Assembly: GCF_001570365.1 (NCBI RefSeq)
Contig: NZ_BBYK01000073.1
Coordinates: 29,146-93,145, forward strand
DNA: 64,000 bases
Direction: 5' to 3'
DNA from: Microtetraspora fusca
Lineage (GTDB): Bacteria > Actinomycetota > Actinomycetes > Streptosporangiales > Streptosporangiaceae
A program made the translations under genes and the position numbers. The notes beneath the pieces are model-generated. The model searched no databases, was not told where the DNA came from, and was given only the letters and a program-made list of their open reading frames with translations. Shown piece after piece: positions 60,590-64,000 of this stretch. Position 1 is the stretch's first letter. Each line of letters starts with the position of its first letter.

Positions 60590-60667
60590 GAGCAGAGTGT
60601 GAGGCGATCACGCCGATCGCGGTGGGACCTTGATCGGCGTGTCGCCATGAAACGGGGCAAACCCAAG

Positions 60668-60679
60668 CTGATGCGGCAC
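60668..60679 (-). repeat. IS630-type right terminal inverted repeat
   Basis: CTGATGCGGCAC on the plus strand, next to TA at 60680-60681; reverse complement of the left repeat with one mismatch. Confidence 0.8.
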
Positions 60680-60777
60680 TAGCGCTGGTCGGGCTCCGGC
60701 TTGCTCGTGCTCGGACTAGCTGCGCTGGGCGAGTCGCTCGCAGGCAGCGAGTCTGCTGATGCTGTTGCGGGCCATCG

Positions 60778-60945
60778 TCACAGTCCCGGGTCGGCGTCGG
60801 AGATGACACCGAAGGGTGTCTCGACGCCGGAGGACGTGTGCGTCTCGAGCTGGTAGGAGAAGCAGTCCGGCGCGCAGCGCTGGCCGGGGGCGGCGCCGCA
60901 GTCGTCGCATTCCTCAGCCCAGCAGTCCGCCAGGTGTTCCGTCAT
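60778..60945 (-). CDS. small cysteine-rich protein (putative zinc-ribbon)
   Basis: A 55-residue protein from ATG 60945 with AAGGAG nine bases upstream. It holds CWAEECDDCGAAPGQRCAPDC, five cysteines spaced as in small zinc-binding proteins (CxxC plus CxxxC). The start overlaps the stop of the gene upstream (ATGA), so the two are coupled. It looks like one of the short accessory genes of actinomycete plasmids or integrative elements; no named family. Confidence 0.6.
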   Translation of the reverse strand: MTEHLADCWAEECDDCGAAPGQRCAPDCFSYQLETHTSSGVETPFGVISDADPGL

Positions 60946-61319
60946 GAGAGGGGTCTCCTTCCGGGCTTGCCGATCCGGACGAGGTGCGTCTTCAGTTGGG
61001 CCAGCCGCAGACGGCCCATGCACCTGACGTCGCGGAGCACGTACTCGTCGGTGCAGGCGGCCAGGCCCGCCAGGTCATGGATGTCCGCGCGCGCGAGGGC
61101 CATCACGATCGCGGGAGGCAGGTCGGGCATGGCGTCCCTGATCGGCCTGTCGCCGGGCAGACCGGCCTGTGTGATGAGGTCGGCCAGGGGGATGTCTCCG
61201 GGGCCGACCTGCTCGGCGATCGCGTCATGGATGCGGCGTGTCTCGACCTCGGCGGCGTGACCGTGGAGGATTTCGAGGACGGTTTGCCAGGTCTAGGCGG
61301 GCAGGTCAACGGCGACCAT
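60942..61319 (-). pseudogene. small gene interrupted by an in-frame TAG
   Basis: ATG 61319, preceded by AAGGAGAG, opens MVAVDLPA and then TAG at 61293-61295. The same frame continues without a stop: TWQTVLEILHGHAAEVETRR, IHDAIAEQVGPGDIPLADLIT, and so on, to 60942. The C-terminal 45 residues (ARADIHDLAGLAACTDEYVL, RDVRCMGRLRLAQLKTHLVRIG) look like a helix-hairpin-helix/alpha-CTD-like domain. A single G-to-T change of GAG to TAG explains the stop. A 62-codon rescue start at ATG 61130 without a good ribosome site could make the C-terminal part alone. Confidence 0.6.
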
Positions 61320-61340
61320 CCGCTCTCCTTCGAGGGGTAT

Positions 61341-61370
61341 GCCAGCCGTACCGCAAGCGGTACGGCTGGC
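61341..61370. terminator. perfect 30-base palindrome (14-bp stem), terminator
   Basis: GCCAGCCGTACCGC (61341-61354) and its reverse complement (61357-61370) are separated only by AA. It lies eight bases past the end of the methyltransferase relic and before the interrupted gene, so it could have terminated the former's transcript. It could also serve as a protein-binding palindrome. Confidence 0.6.
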
Positions 61371-61377
61371 GGGTTGG

Positions 61378-61628
61378 TCAGCAGGGGATGACGACGATGA
61401 CTGTGCGGATCGACAGCCCGGCCGGGGCGAAGGCATCGGCCGGCAGCGCGTGCATGTCGCCACCGCGTTCCTGGACGAGCTGCCGGAACTCGACGGCCGG
61501 ACGGGCTTTGTGGAAGGTGACGCCAAGGCTCATGACGGCGACGAGTCGGCCGCCGGGCTTGAGGAAGTTCAGGGCGTGGGCGACGTGGAGGATGTCCTGC
61601 CCCTTGGGGCGTTCACGAGTGTGGTTCA
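61378..61628 (-). pseudogene. fragment of a DNA-methyltransferase-like gene
   Basis: The minus frame reads LLNHTRERPKGQDILHVAHA, LNFLKPGGRLVAVMSLGV, TFHKARPAVEFRQLVQERGG, and ends VRTVIVVIPC at 61378. These are the motif IV to VI and C-terminal strands of a SAM-dependent methyltransferase as in small N6-adenine methylases (GQDI after a degraded NPPF). The AdoMet-binding N-terminus is missing. A relic of a mobile element is the likely source. Confidence 0.55.
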
Positions 61629-61704
61629 GCAGTGACGATGACGCCCTGACGAAGATCGCTTCCCATGGCGGTCGTGATCGTTTCCCAGTCGAGAATGCAG
61701 TGGT

Positions 61705-61782
61705 TCAGCGTGCTGCGTCGGGCACGGGTTGCCCGGCGTAGTCCTCGTCGCGTTCCTCGAACTCGACGAAGAAGTCCGTCAT
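61705..61782 (-). CDS. very small ORF or C-terminal gene fragment
   Basis: A 25-codon frame from ATG 61782 (MTDFFVEFEERDEDYAG, ending VPDAAR) with protein-like acidic composition; its frame extends upstream as TPELRA to a stop, so it is more likely the tail of a lost gene than a complete one. No family assigned. Confidence 0.25.
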   Translation of the reverse strand: MTDFFVEFEERDEDYAGQPVPDAAR

Positions 61783-61948
61783 CGCCCGCAGTTCAGGAGT
61801 TCAGGCCATTGGCCTATGCCGGCATGGCCTTCCGGGCGCCTGGGGCCGAGCGCGTCGATCGCCACGTTGGGTTCTGAAGAGGCAGCCGGGGCACCTGCGG
61901 TCATGCCAGGTGCCCCCGCTGTTGCCGTCGTACGCCGTGCTTGTGCGG

Positions 61949-63418
61949 TCAGCCGGCCGCGTGGGACTTGTCTCGTTGTGCGGTGGCGAGGGCCTCGCGG
62001 CTCGGGGGTGACAAGATGAGTGTGATCAGGAGGCCGGCCACCATCGCGGCCGCAGTGAGCAGGACGACGACGAACTCGCCGTCGGCCGTGGCGGCACGAA
62101 GGGCCTGGCCGGTTCTGCCTTCGGTGCCGATGTCGGCGATGACGGTGAAGACGGCCAGGCCGATGGCGTTACCGAGGTTGAGCGCGGTGGAGGCGATGCC
62201 GTTGGCCACGCCCTGCTTGTCGGTGGCGGTGCCGGTGGCGGCGGCGATCCACATGGCGGTCCAGACGATGCCCTGACCGAGGCCAGAGATGATGAGGCCG
62301 GGCACCAGCAGGCCGTACCCGGCCTCGGCGTCGAAACCGAGGGCGAGGACGGCGGTGCCGGCCACGCCGACGGCGAAGCCGATCAGCAGCGTGGCACGGG
62401 TGCCGATCCGGGTGGCCAGGCGTTCGCCGCTCTGAGTGCCGACGGCGATGGCCAATGAGGGGATGAGGAAGGCCAGCCCGGTCTGCAGGGCGCTGTAGCC
62501 GTGGACGCTCTGCAGCAGCACGGTGAGGAAATACGGCAGGACGCCGAAGCTGGCCATGTAGATGAAGGTCACCAGCATGCCGACGGTCAGGCTGCGGTTG
62601 CGGAAGAGCCGGAAGGGCATGAGCGGGTCGGCGCTGCGGGCCTCGACCAGCGCGAAAATCACCAATAGCACGGCGGCCAACAGGAAGGCGGCGATCACCG
62701 GGAGGCTGCCCCAGCCCAGTTCGGGTCCCTCGACCAGGGCGAAGACCAACAGGGTCGATCCGGCGGTGACGCTCAGCGCCCCTGGTATGTCGAATCTGCG
62801 CCGTTCCCGTCTGGCCGGGTCGCGCGGGATGACGGCAAGGGCGGCGAGCGCGACCAGCCCGGCCAGGGGGACGTTGACGAAGAAGACGGCGGGCCAGCCG
62901 AAGTTCTGGGTGAGCAGGCCGCCGAGCAGTGCGCCGATGGTCAGCCCGCTAGCGCCGGCGCCGCCCCAGACTGCCAGCGCGCGGTTACGTTGCGGGCCTT
63001 CGGCGAACAGGCTGTTGAGCAGCGCCAGTGTGGAGGGCAGGAGCAGCGCCCCGCCGATGCCCTGGATGGCGCGGGCGATGATGATGACGACAGGGCCGGT
63101 GGCCAGTCCGCCCGCCAGCGAGGAGACGGCGTACAGGGCCAGGGCGAGTACGAAGATGCGGCGGCGTCCGAGCAGGTCGGCCGCCCTGCCGCCGAACAGC
63201 AGGAAGCCGCCGGCGAAGACGACGTAGGCGCTGACCACGAGCTGCTGGGTCTGGCCGGGAAAGCCCAGGTCGGTGCCAATCTGTGGGAGCGCGACGAACA
63301 CGATGTTGAGGTCCAGCGCGTAGATGAGCTGGGCCAGGGCGAGTAGTGCCAGGGTCCAGCCGAGTCGTGGCTTGGCGCCACCGGGGGATTGCCCGCGCAG
63401 CACGGATGGTGTGGACAT
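61949..63418 (-). CDS. MFS exporter, DHA2 (14-helix) type
   Basis: A 489-residue drug:proton antiporter with fourteen predicted helices. Motif A is GGRAADLLGRRRIF, motif B IARAIQGIGGALLLPSTLAL, motif C GASGLTIGALLGGLLTQNFGW and the family-characteristic LDLNIVFVALPQIGTDLG in helix 1. It likely exports drugs or a cell's own metabolite. ATG 63418 is divergent from an ArsR-type gene 127 bases away, and the gap carries two palindromes (63474-63495 and 63516-63539), so the ArsR protein probably represses it. Confidence 0.93.
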   Translation of the reverse strand: MSTPSVLRGQSPGGAKPRLGWTLALLALAQLIYALDLNIVFVALPQIGTDLGFPGQTQQLVVSAYVVFAGGFLLFGGRAADLLGRRRIFVLALALYAVSSLAGGLATGPVVIIIARAIQGIGGALLLPSTLALLNSLFAEGPQRNRALAVWGGAGASGLTIGALLGGLLTQNFGWPAVFFVNVPLAGLVALAALAVIPRDPARRERRRFDIPGALSVTAGSTLLVFALVEGPELGWGSLPVIAAFLLAAVLLVIFALVEARSADPLMPFRLFRNRSLTVGMLVTFIYMASFGVLPYFLTVLLQSVHGYSALQTGLAFLIPSLAIAVGTQSGERLATRIGTRATLLIGFAVGVAGTAVLALGFDAEAGYGLLVPGLIISGLGQGIVWTAMWIAAATGTATDKQGVANGIASTALNLGNAIGLAVFTVIADIGTEGRTGQALRAATADGEFVVVLLTAAAMVAGLLITLILSPPSREALATAQRDKSHAAG

Positions 63419-63473
63419 GGAACGCCCTTCGGGGGGAAGCCGATGGCAGGCATGCGGAAGCCCGCACAGATGA

Positions 63474-63495
63474 ACGACTGTACGCGTACAGTCGT
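63474..63495. promoter_or_regulatory. perfect 22-base palindrome, operator 1 of the ArsR/MFS pair
   Basis: Arms ACGACTGTACG and CGTACAGTCGT are fully complementary with no spacer. The site lies 56 bases before the MFS start and 51 bases before the ArsR start. It shares ACTGTAC/GTACAGT half-sites with 63516-63539, so both are probably bound by the same protein. Confidence 0.75.
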
Positions 63496-63515
63496 ACTAT
63501 GCCACAACGAGGCTG

Positions 63516-63539
63516 ACTGTACGACAATCGCGGTACAGT
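63516..63539. promoter_or_regulatory. second operator-like dyad, ArsR/MFS pair
   Basis: ACTGTAC (63516-63522) and GTACAGT (63533-63539) are inverted half-sites separated by ten bases, ending six bases before the ArsR start codon. The half-site equals that of the palindrome at 63474-63495. Confidence 0.65.
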
Positions 63540-63545
63540 GGAACC

Positions 63546-64000
63546 ATGGCCTTTCGTCACCCCGACCGCAACCAGATCCGGATCGAAGACGTGCTATCGG
63601 CACTCGGGAACGGCGTGCGGCTGGCCGTCGTACGCGTACTCGACGCCGGTGGTGAGCACAACTGCACCAGCGTCCTAAACACACTGGGGATCACCGCGAA
63701 GTCGACCATGACCCATCACTGGCGGGTGCTGCGGGACAGCGGCGTCATCTGGCAACAACCCTCAGGACGGGAGAACCTGCTCGTCCTGCGGCGCGAGGAT
63801 CTGGACGCGCGCTATCCCGGACTGCTCGACGCCATCCTGTCCGGCGCTCGCGCCGACGATGCCCTCGATCGCGGGGACCGCGCCGGCTCGGCCGCCCTCG
63901 CCATTCCGGAACCTGTGGTGTCTGGTGAACGGCCTCCGGCAACAACGGAACAGTCCAGTCTGGGCGGCGGACCTCCTAGGGCCTGTATCGAAGTCCGCGC
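63546..64000 (+). CDS. ArsR-family transcriptional regulator (3' end outside window)
   Basis: ATG 63546 opens a frame that runs to the window edge (151 codons seen, no stop). The ArsR winged HTH is clear: DVLSALGNGVRLAVVRVLDAG, then NCTSVLNTLGITAKSTMTHHWRVLRDSGVIW, with QQPSGRENLLVLRREDLDARYPGLLDAIL as the wing and C-terminal helix. The classical metal-binding Cys pair of ArsR/SmtB is absent, so the ligand is probably organic. It is divergent from the DHA2 exporter. About 50 residues after the HTH are Ala/Pro-rich and unlike the family core. Confidence 0.88.
   Translation, partial: MAFRHPDRNQIRIEDVLSALGNGVRLAVVRVLDAGGEHNCTSVLNTLGITAKSTMTHHWRVLRDSGVIWQQPSGRENLLVLRREDLDARYPGLLDAILSGARADDALDRGDRAGSAALAIPEPVVSGERPPATTEQSSLGGGPPRACIEVR

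Larger units (their letters stand above)
59446..60681. mobile_element. IS630-type insertion sequence
   Basis: A 1.24-kb element bounded by TA at each end (the usual IS630 target duplication), with terminal inverted repeats GTGCCGCGTCAG (59448-59459) and its partner at 60668-60679 (11 of 12 matching). One transposase fills it. The stop codon of the transposase lies inside the left repeat. All parts look intact, so recent insertion is likely. Confidence 0.85.

Noticed and set aside
10..64000. Long open frames opposite the real genes in GC-rich DNA
   Set aside because: They overlap genes with clear domains on the other strand or frame and show Arg/Pro/Gly-rich, domain-free translations typical of shadow frames.
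1..64000. CRISPR arrays or long tandem repeats
   Set aside because: No series of regularly spaced repeats was seen on reading; short dyads only.

Overview
The window is high-GC, gene-dense DNA with GTG/TTG starts, Tat-signal proteins, LAL-type LuxR regulators, ROK/ABC sugar loci and many FAD or flavin oxidoreductases. This points to a large-genome filamentous actinomycete chromosome, possibly Streptosporangiales-like; the taxonomic placement is inference only. No rRNA, intact tRNA or CRISPR array was seen. All calls come from reading the sequence; no database search was run.

Layout. 1-2.0 kb: end of an acyl-CoA dehydrogenase plus an acyl-CoA synthetase. 2.1-7.2 kb: a BASS-type transporter, a minus-strand three-gene DyP-peroxidase operon with two uncharacterised partners ending in an 18-bp hairpin, and an EamA transporter. 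7.3-20.0 kb: a galactoside-use locus (ABC importer, GH42, GH5 and a signal-less phospholipase C in one polycistron; ROK repressor; divergent GH36 alpha-galactosidase). 20.1-22.6 kb: a GH5 endoglycoceramidase-like enzyme fused to a multi-pass membrane domain, with a palindromic operator at its start.

23.0-31.1 kb: a stretch bracketed by two direct copies of a tRNA 3'-end-like sequence, holding two lipoproteins, a DUF6571-like relic, a beta-propeller/amidohydrolase fusion, a D-aminoacylase-like relic and an MFS transporter. 31.2-36.3 kb: a three-subunit molybdenum hydroxylase and an FAD monooxygenase of the dihydroxypyridine-hydroxylase type, suggesting oxidation of an N-heteroaromatic or similar ring. 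36.7-49.3 kb: a regulator-rich region (LAL, two overlapping AraC, LysR) with an MFS exporter, an esterase, a Dps relic, an MFS relic, a TPR/pirin pair under a perfect 21-bp palindrome, and a flavin reductase/luciferase-like monooxygenase pair.

49.7-55.0 kb: a translationally coupled redox-signalling operon: a receiver domain fused to a thioredoxin-reductase-like flavoprotein without its CxxC, a cNMP-binding-domain histidine kinase and a UBP-type zinc finger protein, followed by a Tat-exported DyP-like protein. 55-59.2 kb: a cupin, an atypical disulfide-oxidoreductase-family flavoprotein, several gene relics and a hypothetical protein. 59.4-61.8 kb: an intact-looking IS630-type element beside decayed mobile-element-like genes (amber-interrupted gene, methyltransferase fragment). 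61.9-64.0 kb: a DHA2-type MFS exporter divergent from an ArsR-type repressor that runs off the window, with two palindromic operators between them.

The strongest candidates for an under-described system are the receiver-flavoprotein/kinase/UBP operon and the DyP three-gene operon.
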